The notes: generated by a model not told the origin, from the sequence alone. DNA of 13,482 bases from Haloarculaceae archaeon (GCA_028274885.1 JAQCMX010000056.1:1-13482), one strand, 5' to 3'. Positions 1 through 6,854 are shown, counted from the first letter of the stretch. Made by a program: numbers and translations.

Positions 1-863
1 AGGAACTCGACTACACGCTCGCGTGTGGCTGCCACATCACCGACGACTGTCACAGCCGGTGGTTCGATCCCGACCTCGTCACGTACCTTGACGATCGTTT
101 CGAGCGTCCCCACCGCGACCCGCTGTCCGGACCAACTCGCGCGCTCGACCATGGCGACGGGCGTATCAGAATCCATCCCGGCCGCAACGAGTGCACCAGT
201 GTAGTCCGGCAGTCGGTTCACGCCCATCAACACGACGAGTGTACCACCCGTCGCCGCGAGGCCGTCCCAGTCGACCGCCGATTCGGTTTTATTCGGGTCC
301 TCGTGACCCGTGACAAACGTTACCGAGGAAGCATGATCACGATGGGTCACTGGAATGCCCGCGAGCGCGGGGGCCGCAACCGCAGCAGTGACCCCGGGAA
401 CGACCTCGAAGGGGACACAGTGGTCGGCGAGATACGTCATCTCCTCGCCGCCGCGAGCAAAGACGGTTGGATCACCGCCTTTCAGTCTGACGACTGTCTT
501 TCCCTGCTGGGCGAGTTCGACCATCCGTTCGTTGACATACGACTGGGGCGTCGTGTCGCCGTGCCCACGGGTCCCCACGTCCTCCCGACGGTCAGCCGGA
601 ATCTCGGAGAGGATTTCCGGACCGGGAAGTTTGTCGTGGAGAACAACGTCACTCTCGGCCAGCAGACGCCGGGCCTTGCAGGTCAGTAACTCCGGATCCC
701 CCGGCCCACTGCCGACAAGGTAGACCTTGCCAGCGTCTTGATTGTCGTCCGTGCTCGACTGTTTTGTCTCTGCTGCGGGCTGTCTGACATCCCCCGACAT
801 GTGTTCCGTGGGGGACGGTGTGTCCTCGCTGTCGGTCGTGTGGGTGTCGCGGTGGTCAGTCAT
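1..863 (-). CDS. cobA: Uroporphyrinogen-III C-methyltransferase (SUMT), 3' end cut by window edge
   Basis: Cytoplasmic SAM-dependent enzyme that methylates uroporphyrinogen III at C-2 and C-7 to precorrin-2, the branch point to siroheme, cobalamin and the siroheme-dependent archaeal heme route. 287 residues are visible. The tetrapyrrole methylase signatures are GSGPGDPELL (51-60), RLKGGDPTVFARGGEE (126-141) and PGVTAAVAAPALAGIPVTHR (156-175). The reading frame is open through bases 1-2, and comparison with the family suggests only a short C-terminal piece is missing. The ATG at 863-861 forms an ATGA overlap with the hemC stop, which supports this start and co-translation with hemC. It leaves an unusual Thr/Ser/Asp-rich, probably disordered N-terminal extension of about 45 residues before the core; Met22 is an alternative start. 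In haloarchaea hemD often follows, but it is outside the window. The family call is firm. Confidence 0.93.
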   Translation of the reverse strand, partial: MTDHRDTHTTDSEDTPSPTEHMSGDVRQPAAETKQSSTDDNQDAGKVYLVGSGPGDPELLTCKARRLLAESDVVLHDKLPGPEILSEIPADRREDVGTRGHGDTTPQSYVNERMVELAQQGKTVVRLKGGDPTVFARGGEEMTYLADHCVPFEVVPGVTAAVAAPALAGIPVTHRDHASSVTFVTGHEDPNKTESAVDWDGLAATGGTLVVLMGVNRLPDYTGALVAAGMDSDTPVAMVERASWSGQRVAVGTLETIVKVRDEVGIEPPAVTVVGDVAATRERVVEF

Positions 864-1957
864 GCTCGTTTGGCATCGTCAGGTTTCTCACGTCGCGCAC
901 GGTCGATCAGTTCTGTCGCGCCCCGGTCTGCGAGGTCCCGAGCGAGGGCGACGGCAGCTTCGGCGTGGTCGCTGACCGGGAGGTCACGGCTCGCTCCGAC
1001 CTCCTCGTCCCCGCCGCGTGCGAGCACCCGACAGGTCGTTGCGACGACCTCGCCCTGGAGGCGGGCGTGGATGCCGACCGGCGCAACACACCCCCCGCCG
1101 AGTTCCCCGAGCACCGTCCGTTCGACGGTCGTCTCGATACGCGTCGGTGGGTGATCGAGGATATCGTGGATCCCCTCGGCGAGTTCGCCATCCAGTGCCG
1201 TCACGGCAATCGCCCCCTGTGCCGGCGCGGGGACAAACCTCTCGGGTTGCAGGTGCTGGACCTGTAGCTGGGACAGGAGGCCGCTGCGGTCCAGCCCCGC
1301 CTCGGCCAGACAGATCGCGTCGTACTCCGTCCCGCCCTCGCGTTCGAGCGCCTGACATTCGATCTCCGCGAGGTCGTCAAACCACTCCTCTGGCGTTCTA
1401 TCGAACTCCTCCGAGTCTTCCTCACCGGACTCGGCGGCCTCGACACGGCGCTGGTGTTCGCGCCGGAGCGAGGGTGCGAGCAGTTTCCGGACGCGGGTAT
1501 CGACGTTTCCCCGCAGGGGTTCGATCTCCAGGTCGGGTCGCTCGGCGAGTAACTGTGCGCCACGACGGAGACTAGACGTACCGACAGTGGCGCCGGACGG
1601 GAGTTCCGCGAGTGACACACCACGGGGCGTCACGAGCACATCGTTTGCCGGCCCGCGCTCGGGGATCCCTGCGACCACCAGCTCGTCCGGTTGGTCAGTT
1701 GGCATGTCCTTCATCGAGTGGACGGCCCCCTCGAGTTCCTCGTCCAGTACCTTCCGGTCGAGGCTGCGGACGAACGCTCCGGTCGTCCCCAACTGGTGGA
1801 TGAGTTCGTCGCGAATCTGATCGCCCGTCGTCTCGACCTCGACGAGTTCGACCGAGGTTCGTCGCTCCGTGAGCCGGTCTTTGACCATTCCGGCCTGCCG
1901 TCGTGCGAGCGCCGATCCGCGCGTGGCGAGCCGGAGCCGTTCGCCGCGAACACTCAT
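860..1957 (-). CDS. hemC: Hydroxymethylbilane synthase (porphobilinogen deaminase)
   Basis: Polymerises four porphobilinogens into hydroxymethylbilane in the cytoplasm, the step before uroporphyrinogen III. 365 residues from the ATG at 1957. Family marks are LATRGSALARRQ near the N-terminus, HSMKDMP (80-86) with catalytic Asp84, GTSSLRR (126-132), RGNVDTRVRKL (149-159), PAPAQGAI (243-250) and LGGGCVAPVG with the dipyrromethane-cofactor Cys290. It is about 50 residues longer than usual bacterial enzymes because of a charged, Glu-rich insertion at about 160-211, between NVDTRVRKL and YDAICLAEAGL. The ATG was chosen because the conserved N-terminus begins there and a TATA-like box lies about 27 bases upstream; the in-frame ATG at 2020 would overlap carS and add a non-conserved leader. 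The stop overlaps the next gene's start by four bases (ATGA), so hemC and cobA form an operon. Confidence 0.95.
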   Translation of the reverse strand: MSVRGERLRLATRGSALARRQAGMVKDRLTERRTSVELVEVETTGDQIRDELIHQLGTTGAFVRSLDRKVLDEELEGAVHSMKDMPTDQPDELVVAGIPERGPANDVLVTPRGVSLAELPSGATVGTSSLRRGAQLLAERPDLEIEPLRGNVDTRVRKLLAPSLRREHQRRVEAAESGEEDSEEFDRTPEEWFDDLAEIECQALEREGGTEYDAICLAEAGLDRSGLLSQLQVQHLQPERFVPAPAQGAIAVTALDGELAEGIHDILDHPPTRIETTVERTVLGELGGGCVAPVGIHARLQGEVVATTCRVLARGGDEEVGASRDLPVSDHAEAAVALARDLADRGATELIDRARREKPDDAKRA

Positions 1958-1980
1958 TGTTTTCTTTCGACGGCCCGGAG

Positions 1981-1987
1981 TAAAAAG
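1981..1987 (-). promoter_or_regulatory. TATA-like box of hemC, probably leaderless
   Basis: On the minus strand an AT-rich run reading GCTTTTTA is centred about 27 bases before the hemC ATG, in otherwise GC-rich DNA. This is the spacing expected of a haloarchaeal TATA box when transcription starts at or next to the ATG. No Shine-Dalgarno sequence is visible before the ATG. It would give hemC-cobA its own promoter, separate from carS. Confidence 0.5.
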
Positions 1988-2013
1988 CACATAGATCCGG
2001 ACATCCCTATCGA

Positions 2014-2559
2014 CTACCACGGCTCATTTTTGAGTCCGAGCCAGTACGCAATCGCGTTGGTCGTTACGTGCAAGAGTGGTGTCACCACCAGCACTGTCGC
2101 GAGTACGGGTGGGGTAAACACGTCACGAAACCACGGGAAGTCCACGACAGCAGTGAGGACGAGCGCGCCGACGAGAAAATCAAGCTGGTCGAGTCCGGGA
2201 AACGGCGCGCCCCGCCTGCGCCCGCTTCGGCGTTTGAGAAACGATGCAGCCATATCGCCGAGCATCGCACCCAAAGGGAGCGCAAGGACGACCAGCCCCG
2301 GGAATCCGGGAACCGTGACCCCGAGCAGATCGGACACCGGCTCCCGGAGTTCGTTCAGCAAGGCAGCAAGCACCACACCGGCGGCCCAGCCGACGCTCGT
2401 TCCGCGCCAGGTTTTGCCGCCGCCGAGCACCCGGCGCCCGCCCCACATCCGGCCGCCGTCGATCGGAGGCCCGCCGCCCGCCAGCACCGCTGCGTTGTTC
2501 GGAATGTACGCCGGCAACATCGTCCAGACAGCCGTCACCACGACTACCAACGTATCCAT
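2014..2559 (-). CDS. carS: CDP-archaeol synthase (CDP-2,3-bis-O-geranylgeranyl-sn-glycerol synthase)
   Basis: Integral membrane enzyme that activates digeranylgeranylglyceryl phosphate with CTP, giving the CDP-activated precursor of archaeal phospholipids. 181 residues, the normal size. The CarS (former DUF46) signatures are LPAYIPNNAAVL (15-26), GGGKTWRG (46-53), PLGAMLGDMAASFLKRR (95-111) and GLDQLDFLVG (122-131). Hydrophobic segments lie at about 2-18, 56-70, 86-103, 127-140 and 151-176, consistent with a multispanning protein. The start at 2559 is where family similarity begins; an in-frame ATG at 2694 would add 45 non-conserved residues and overlap the divergent gene. It lies 56 bases upstream of hemC on the same strand, but hemC has its own TATA-like box. 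The family call is secure. Confidence 0.93.
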   Translation of the reverse strand: MDTLVVVVTAVWTMLPAYIPNNAAVLAGGGPPIDGGRMWGGRRVLGGGKTWRGTSVGWAAGVVLAALLNELREPVSDLLGVTVPGFPGLVVLALPLGAMLGDMAASFLKRRSGRRRGAPFPGLDQLDFLVGALVLTAVVDFPWFRDVFTPPVLATVLVVTPLLHVTTNAIAYWLGLKNEPW

Positions 2560-2583
2560 GTTCGTGGTGTCGAACGTCCCGGT

Positions 2584-2590
2584 GTTAATG
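2584..2590 (-). promoter_or_regulatory. TATA-like box of carS
   Basis: The minus strand reads CATTAAC about 28 bases before the carS ATG, inside an AT-rich patch (2583-2600). The sequence and spacing resemble the boxes before ilvE and the metallophosphoesterase in this window. It sits in the 80-base divergent gap shared with the proline-dehydrogenase-like gene, whose own promoter is not clear (only a weak TGATAC at 2612-2617). Confidence 0.4.
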
Positions 2591-2639
2591 TTTTGAGTTT
2601 CGCCGGTACCCTGATACCAGTCGGGACCCAACCCCGGGT

Positions 2640-3545
2640 ATGCTTCCTCCCCCCGTCGGACGCTTTCTCGCGGGCCAGACGAGCCCTGCCGCACTGGAAC
2701 ACGGACGGCAACTCGATAGGAAAAATGTGGGTACCGTTCTGCATCTGGTCGGGCAACACCACGACAGCAGGCTCGCGGCGGCTGCAGACGCGGCGGCCTA
2801 CCGGCGGCTGATCGGGGACATTGCTGCGACGGATCTCAGGGCCTGTCTCTCGGTGAAACCGACACAACTGGGACTCGATGTCGACGAGGCGTACTTCCGG
2901 GAGACCCTCGACACCGTGATAGAGTGTGCGCGGGACCACGGCGTGTTTGTCTGGCTCGATACCGAGGACTCCACGACGACCGACCCGACACTGGACGCGT
3001 TCGAACACCACGCCCGCGAGTACAGGGGAATCGGTGTGTGCGTTCGATCGAACCGCGGCCGAACCCGTGAGGATCTGGCACGCCTCGCTGATCTGCCGGG
3101 GAAGGTCCAACTCGTCGAGTCCGGCAACGCCCTGCCGGACCTGATCGGCTCCCGGGCCGATGGTCGCACCGACGAGGCGATGGCCGAGCATCTCCGGTAT
3201 ATGTTCTGTCATTTTGATACTGGTATCGCGGTCGGGAGCCACAGTCCGGCCACGATCGCGCTGACGGCGGATCTCCACGAGCGATACGGGACTCCTTACG
3301 GGATACAGATGTTGATGGGGGTGCGCACACAGGCCCAGTACGAACTCGCAAAACACCACGATCTCTGGCAGTACGTCCCGTACGGAACCGACTGGACAGC
3401 CTACTTAGTCCACAAACTCGCCAAACAGAAAACAAGCGCACGGTCCGTACTCCGGGCACTGGATCCGTTCTCGACGCAACTGACAACGAACGATACTGTC
3501 GGCAAACAAAAGAACTCATTAGCGTTCCGACCGGAAGGTAAGTAA
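2640..3545 (+). CDS. Proline dehydrogenase-like protein lacking usual substrate-site signatures
   Basis: 301 residues aligning end to end with the single-domain FAD-dependent proline dehydrogenase family (TIM barrel). Retained marks are RFLAGQ (8-13), SVKPTQLGLD (71-80), FVWLDTED (103-110), QMLMGVR (223-229) and QYVPYG (244-249). Several signature positions differ. The KGAY motif, whose Lys is near substrate and flavin, reads ESGN (160-163). The Arg pair that holds the proline carboxylate near the C-terminus reads His258-Lys259. The usual Q-A-N-L in the barrel reads RSNR (136-139), and the HD after AVGS reads HS (201-202). The frame is intact, so it is not an obvious pseudogene. It may have a different substrate, be a pseudoenzyme, or be a relaxed paralogue. 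The start is set by the family's usual N-terminus. Its TAA shares its last base with the ATG of the DUF502 gene, so the two are probably co-translated. The family call is good; proline oxidation is doubtful. Confidence 0.8.
   Translation: MLPPPVGRFLAGQTSPAALEHGRQLDRKNVGTVLHLVGQHHDSRLAAAADAAAYRRLIGDIAATDLRACLSVKPTQLGLDVDEAYFRETLDTVIECARDHGVFVWLDTEDSTTTDPTLDAFEHHAREYRGIGVCVRSNRGRTREDLARLADLPGKVQLVESGNALPDLIGSRADGRTDEAMAEHLRYMFCHFDTGIAVGSHSPATIALTADLHERYGTPYGIQMLMGVRTQAQYELAKHHDLWQYVPYGTDWTAYLVHKLAKQKTSARSVLRALDPFSTQLTTNDTVGKQKNSLAFRPEGK
3533..3539 (+). promoter_or_regulatory. Shine-Dalgarno-like site of the DUF502 gene
   Basis: GGAAGGT sits five bases before the ATG at 3545, inside the last codons of the preceding gene. 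Together with the TAATG stop-start junction it supports internal initiation or reinitiation on a shared mRNA, rather than leaderless translation of the DUF502 gene. Confidence 0.5.
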
Positions 3546-4303
3546 TGGGTTCTTGGAAGCGTGACTTTGCGAGCGGACTCATTATTCTCGTGCCGCTTCT
3601 GGTCACGATCATCGTCCTCGCGTGGATATACAGCTATCTCGCGCGAGTCCCGATTCCCGTCGATTCCGGTCCAATCCGGGTGGTCCTCGCGCTCGTCATT
3701 TTCGTGTTGCTAGTTTTTTCGGTTGGCTACCTGATGCGGACCGCCGCTGGGGCGATCCTCGAAACAGCACTCGACGACCTGATGAACCGCCTGCCCGGTC
3801 TGCGGGTCGTGTACAACGCATCGAAGATGGCAATCGAGACGGCATTCTCGGGTACCCAGGGGCTGCGGACGCCGGTCCGACTCGAGGTCTGGGACGGGAT
3901 CTATATGACCGCTTTCAAGACGGGAAAACGAACCAGCGGGGGCATGGAACTTCTCTTTATGCCGACGGCACCGAACATCACGACGGGCTTTGTTATCGAG
4001 GTCGATCCGGAACGGTACGAAGAGATGAACAGTTCGGTCGAAGACGCTATGACACGACTGTTGAGCGCCGGCTTTGGCGAGACGAACGACGAATCACTGT
4101 CGGGCGTACTCGGCGACCAGCAATCACTTGCCAGCGTTCATGGGTCCGCCAGCAACACCGGCGAGTCACAGGTCGGTCCGGAGACGTCGAGCGGTGACGG
4201 GGAGCAACCGAGCGACGGTGGTGCTAAACAGCACCCATCAGCCAGCAACCCGACGACGGACCACCCTAGCGGAACTCCGGATACGTCGGGGGAGAACAGC
4301 TGA
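3545..4303 (+). CDS. DUF502 family membrane protein
   Basis: 252 residues. Two membrane helices at about 11-33 and 44-64 are followed by a soluble DUF502-type domain (about 75-177) with the pattern LPGLRVVYNASK (83-94), a Gly-rich turn and FMPTAPNITTGF (138-149). The biochemical function of DUF502 is not established; I infer only that it is a small membrane-anchored protein. After about residue 178 comes a tail of some 75 residues dominated by Ser, Thr, Gly, Gln, Pro and Asp, with no hydrophobic core, probably disordered. The N-terminus MGSWKRDFASG matches the usual family start. The gene is coupled to the upstream proline-dehydrogenase-like gene by a one-base overlap and has a Shine-Dalgarno-like site. 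A 96-base gap with its own operator separates it from rbkR, so it is probably not part of the riboflavin operon. Confidence 0.85.
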   Translation: MGSWKRDFASGLIILVPLLVTIIVLAWIYSYLARVPIPVDSGPIRVVLALVIFVLLVFSVGYLMRTAAGAILETALDDLMNRLPGLRVVYNASKMAIETAFSGTQGLRTPVRLEVWDGIYMTAFKTGKRTSGGMELLFMPTAPNITTGFVIEVDPERYEEMNSSVEDAMTRLLSAGFGETNDESLSGVLGDQQSLASVHGSASNTGESQVGPETSSGDGEQPSDGGAKQHPSASNPTTDHPSGTPDTSGENS

Positions 4304-4350
4304 ACAGACCAACCGTTCCTCTCGCGCCAACTGATTAACATCTCTGAGAT

Positions 4351-4370
4351 GCATAACGTATCCGTTATGC
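4351..4370. promoter_or_regulatory. Perfect inverted repeat, likely RbkR operator
   Basis: GCATAACG-TATC-CGTTATGC has two perfect 8-base arms around a 4-base spacer, and one further pair (4349/4372) matches after a single mismatch. It ends 29 bases before the rbkR ATG and touches a TATA-like TTATG (4371-4375) placed about 27 bases before that ATG. A protein bound here would block TBP/TFB or polymerase. RbkR proteins are known to be archaeal regulators that bind palindromes in front of riboflavin genes, so autoregulation of rbkR-ribB is the natural inference. Another AT-rich stretch, CATATATTT (4388-4396), is too close to the ATG to serve as its promoter. Confidence 0.6.
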
Positions 4371-4399
4371 TTATGGATCCAGGCATCATATATTTGAGT

Positions 4400-5098
4400 A
4401 TGTCAGAGACGGGGCAGGCGCTTGGCAGTGACGGGGTTGCGACGCTGAAATACCTCGCGCTGGCCGGGGCACTCGACAGCGAAGAGAAGCTTTCGTGTGC
4501 AGCACTGGCGGAGAGACTTGACGCATCGACACAGACGGCATCGCGGCGCCTCCAGCACCTCGAAGACGGGGAGTACGTCACCCGCGAGATGGTGAGCGAC
4601 GGCCAGTGGATCGAGATCACGGACGACGGTGAGCAACGCCTACAGGCCGAGTACGCGGCATACCGTCGAATCTTCGACAACGAACTCGAGGTGGAACTCG
4701 CCGGCACAGTTACCAGCGGTATGGGGGAAGGGCGCCACTACATCACCCTCCCGGGGTATATGGAGCAGTTCCGCGAGAAACTCGGTTACGAGCCCTACGC
4801 CGGAACCCTGAACCTCGATCTCATCGAGGAAAGCGTCCGGGCACGGTCGCGTCTGGCAGCCTTCGATCCGATCGAGATCGAGGGGTGGGAGTCAGAGGAC
4901 CGTTCCTTTGGCCCTGCGTACTGCTACCCGGCGACGCTGGTTTGCCGCGGGGAACGTTACGAACCGGCCCACGTCATCGCGCCGGAACGGACCCACCACG
5001 GCGACGATCAACTCGAAGTGATCGCCCCGGACCGGCTCCGGGACGAACTAGCTCTCGACGATGGGGAGGAGGTGAGTATCTATGTCACGGCAAAGTAA
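4400..5098 (+). CDS. rbkR: Bifunctional transcriptional regulator / CTP-dependent riboflavin kinase
   Basis: 232 residues in two domains. Residues about 10-90 form a winged helix-turn-helix, with ALAERLDASTQTASRRLQHL (35-54) as the recognition region and a wing near DGQWIEITDDG. Residues about 97-230 are the archaeal CTP-dependent riboflavin kinase (DUF120), with SGMGEGRHYITLPGY (106-120), AGTLNLDL (134-141), HVIAPERTHH (191-200) and DQLEVIAP (203-210). The kinase phosphorylates riboflavin to FMN using CTP. In RbkR proteins the DNA-binding part controls riboflavin genes, with FMN as the signal. The ATG at 4400 was preferred over an in-frame ATG at 4349 because the earlier start would run through the palindromic operator and adds non-conserved sequence. 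The 3' end overlaps ribB by 17 bases, giving a two-gene FMN operon. The identification is firm; regulation is inferred from family and operator. Confidence 0.93.
   Translation: MSETGQALGSDGVATLKYLALAGALDSEEKLSCAALAERLDASTQTASRRLQHLEDGEYVTREMVSDGQWIEITDDGEQRLQAEYAAYRRIFDNELEVELAGTVTSGMGEGRHYITLPGYMEQFREKLGYEPYAGTLNLDLIEESVRARSRLAAFDPIEIEGWESEDRSFGPAYCYPATLVCRGERYEPAHVIAPERTHHGDDQLEVIAPDRLRDELALDDGEEVSIYVTAK
5068..5075 (+). promoter_or_regulatory. Strong Shine-Dalgarno site of ribB
   Basis: GGAGGTGA, fully complementary to the haloarchaeal 16S rRNA 3' end, lies six bases before the ribB ATG and within the rbkR coding sequence. It fixes the ribB start and shows that ribB is translated from the rbkR message, in contrast with the apparently leaderless genes nearby. 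Confidence 0.75.
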
Positions 5099-5750
5099 CG
5101 TTCGAGGCAACGGCGTCGACGCGGCAGTCGAGGCATTCCAGCGGAATGACCCTGTCTGTCTCCACGATGCGGCCAACCGCGAGGGTGAGACTGATCTCGT
5201 CTATCCGGCCCGCGCAGTGACATCCGACGCTGTCGCCCGTCTCCGGAACGACGCCGGAGGACTGATCTGTGTCGCTCTCGGCCACGAGGTTGCAGAGGCC
5301 TTTGCTCTCCCGTTCCTGCAGGACGCACTCGATCATCCTGCCGCCTCTGATCACGATCTCAGCTACGATGACCGGTCGTCGTTCTCACTGTCGGTCAATC
5401 ACCGCGACACCGAGACCGGGATCACCGACGTAGACCGCGCCAAGACGATCCAGGCGCTTGGCTCGGCGGCGGCCACACACGAACAGATCTCCTTTGCTGA
5501 CCGGTTCCGCTCGCCTGGACACGTCCATCTGCTGCGGGCGGCCGAGGGGTTGCTCGACGACCGACAGGGACACACCGAACTCGGAGTCGCGCTCGCGGAA
5601 GCAGCGGGCCTCCCACCCGCTGTCGTCGTCTGTGAGATGCTCGACGAACAGACCGGAGACGCGCTTACACCCTCCGATGCGGTCGCGTACGCCCGCGACC
5701 ACGACCTGCCCTATCTTGAGGGAAGGCAACTACTGGAACGGTTGGGCTGA
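5082..5750 (+). CDS. ribB: 3,4-dihydroxy-2-butanone-4-phosphate synthase
   Basis: Converts ribulose 5-phosphate to 3,4-dihydroxy-2-butanone 4-phosphate and formate, supplying the four-carbon unit of the riboflavin ring; cytoplasmic and Mg-dependent. 222 residues, a normal single-domain length with no fused GTP cyclohydrolase II. Visible marks are the acidic active-site loop REGETDLV (33-40), SVNHRDTETGITDVDRAKTI (104-123), FRSPGHVHLLRA (142-153), RQGHTE (161-166) and CEMLDE near the end. It overlaps rbkR by 17 bases and has a perfect Shine-Dalgarno sequence inside rbkR, so expression should follow rbkR and its operator. Pairing the RibB step with the FMN-forming kinase makes sense as a flavin module; the remaining riboflavin genes are not in this window. 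Confidence 0.93.
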   Translation: MSRQSNVRGNGVDAAVEAFQRNDPVCLHDAANREGETDLVYPARAVTSDAVARLRNDAGGLICVALGHEVAEAFALPFLQDALDHPAASDHDLSYDDRSSFSLSVNHRDTETGITDVDRAKTIQALGSAAATHEQISFADRFRSPGHVHLLRAAEGLLDDRQGHTELGVALAEAAGLPPAVVVCEMLDEQTGDALTPSDAVAYARDHDLPYLEGRQLLERLG

Positions 5751-5789
5751 GTGACGACCCATCCCGGGCCGGAACAGACCGTCAAGACT

Positions 5790-5795
5790 CTTAAC
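5790..5795 (+). promoter_or_regulatory. TATA-like box of ilvE, probably leaderless
   Basis: CTTAAC is centred about 24 bases before the ATG at 5817, with no Shine-Dalgarno sequence between. It matches in sequence type the boxes before carS and the metallophosphoesterase. It indicates that ilvE has its own promoter and does not depend on the flavin operon ending at 5750. Confidence 0.45.
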
Positions 5796-5816
5796 GATGG
5801 GGTGAGTTTGTCAGGT

Positions 5817-6746
5817 ATGGGATTCGACGAGATGGATGTCGACACGATCTGGATGGACGGCGAGTTCGTCGACTGGGACGACGCACAGATCCATGTCCTG
5901 ACACACGGACTGCACTACGGTACCGGTGTCTTTGAGGGTGTGCGGTGTTATGACACGGCAAAGGGACCGGCGATCTTCCGGTGGGAGGACCACCTCGAAC
6001 GACTCTACGATTCGGCAAAACCGTACGATCTGGAGATCCCTTACGATCCGGCGGAGTTGACCGAGGCGACCATCGAACTGATCGACCGCCAGGATCTGAC
6101 GTCCTGTTATATCCGACCGATCGCCTTCTACGGCTACGGGATGCTTGGCTTGAACCCCTCGGACTGTCCGGAACAGATCGCCATTGCGGTCTGGCCGTGG
6201 GGGGCGTATCTTGGCGAAGAGGCTCTCGAGGAAGGCGTCGACGTGGCCGTCTCCTCGTGGCGCAAACACGCCTCCAGCCAGATCCCGACAAACTCCAAGA
6301 CGACAGGCGCGTACGTAAACAGTGTCCTCGCCTCGCTGGAGGCCAAGGAAAACGACTATGTCGAGGCGATCGTCCTCAACAAGGAGGGAAACGTCGCGGA
6401 GGGCCCGGGTGAAAACATATTTTTGGTCCGCGACGGCGAGATATTCACCACCGGTCTGGCGGAGTCGATCCTCGACGGGATCACGCGACAGTCGGTCATC
6501 GATATCGCACGGGACCTGGGATACACCGTCTACGATCAGGCCACAATCTCACGCGGGGAGCTGTACACCGCCGACGAACTGTTTTTTACCGGCACCGCCG
6601 CGGAAGTTACGCCGATCCGGTCGGTCGACGACAACGAGATCGGCGAGGGAACCAAAGGACCGGTAACCGACGACATCCAGTCGACGTTCTTCGAGATTGT
6701 CGACCAGCAGCCCGAAGCATACGCCGACTGGTTCCACCCGGTGTGA
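5817..6746 (+). CDS. ilvE: Branched-chain amino acid aminotransferase
   Basis: Pyridoxal-phosphate enzyme of fold type IV that transfers amino groups between glutamate and the 2-oxo acids of leucine, isoleucine and valine; cytoplasmic. 309 residues, the normal length. Marks are HGLHYGTGVFEGVRCY (30-45), SWRKHASSQIPTNSKTTGAY (147-166) with Schiff-base Lys161, and the class-IV signature from EGPGENIF (195-202) through TTGLAESILDGITR (211-224). The late ELFFTGTAAEVTPI (254-267) is the usual C-terminal cofactor region. The ATG at 5817 was chosen over an in-frame GTG at 5751 because family similarity begins with MGFDEM and a TATA-like box lies just upstream. A gap of 66 bases follows ribB and 133 bases precede the next gene. 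The activity is well supported; the exact substrate preference cannot be read from sequence. Confidence 0.94.
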   Translation: MGFDEMDVDTIWMDGEFVDWDDAQIHVLTHGLHYGTGVFEGVRCYDTAKGPAIFRWEDHLERLYDSAKPYDLEIPYDPAELTEATIELIDRQDLTSCYIRPIAFYGYGMLGLNPSDCPEQIAIAVWPWGAYLGEEALEEGVDVAVSSWRKHASSQIPTNSKTTGAYVNSVLASLEAKENDYVEAIVLNKEGNVAEGPGENIFLVRDGEIFTTGLAESILDGITRQSVIDIARDLGYTVYDQATISRGELYTADELFFTGTAAEVTPIRSVDDNEIGEGTKGPVTDDIQSTFFEIVDQQPEAYADWFHPV

Positions 6747-6849
6747 ACTACCGCCTCGCTCGCGCGGTCGCCAAGGCCCGGGGCTCACCAATCAAAGAGC
6801 CTCGCCGCGGTGATCCAGACCGAATCGGCAAAGCGGTCAAAGGCAGAGA

Positions 6850-6854
6850 TTAAA
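6850..6854 (+). promoter_or_regulatory. TATA-like box of the metallophosphoesterase gene
   Basis: GATTAAAC is centred 28 bases before the ATG at 6880. There is no Shine-Dalgarno sequence, which fits a leaderless mRNA. The rest of the 133-base gap after ilvE is GC-rich with no other clear signal. Confidence 0.5.

Noticed and set aside
1691..2596. 301-codon plus-strand frame across the 5' half of hemC and carS
   Set aside because: It crosses two well-identified minus-strand genes and their intergenic region, and the translation has no family features.
2640..3545. Calling the ProDH-like gene a pseudogene
   Set aside because: The frame is uninterrupted, of family length, with sensible start and stop and a tight overlap to the next gene. 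Missing motif residues alone do not show decay.
2544..3612. Long open frames on the minus strand opposite the proline-dehydrogenase-like gene (258 and 271 codons)
   Set aside because: The plus-strand frame matches a known family end to end. The antisense frames are Arg/Ser/Pro-rich without motifs and arise from high GC at third positions.
4349..4399. Upstream ATG extending rbkR by 17 residues
   Set aside because: It would make the palindromic operator coding, and the added residues are not part of the family. The ATG at 4400 fits the domain start and TATA spacing.
5751..5816. GTG start extending ilvE by 22 residues
   Set aside because: Family similarity begins at the ATG of 5817, and a TATA-like box lies inside the proposed extension.
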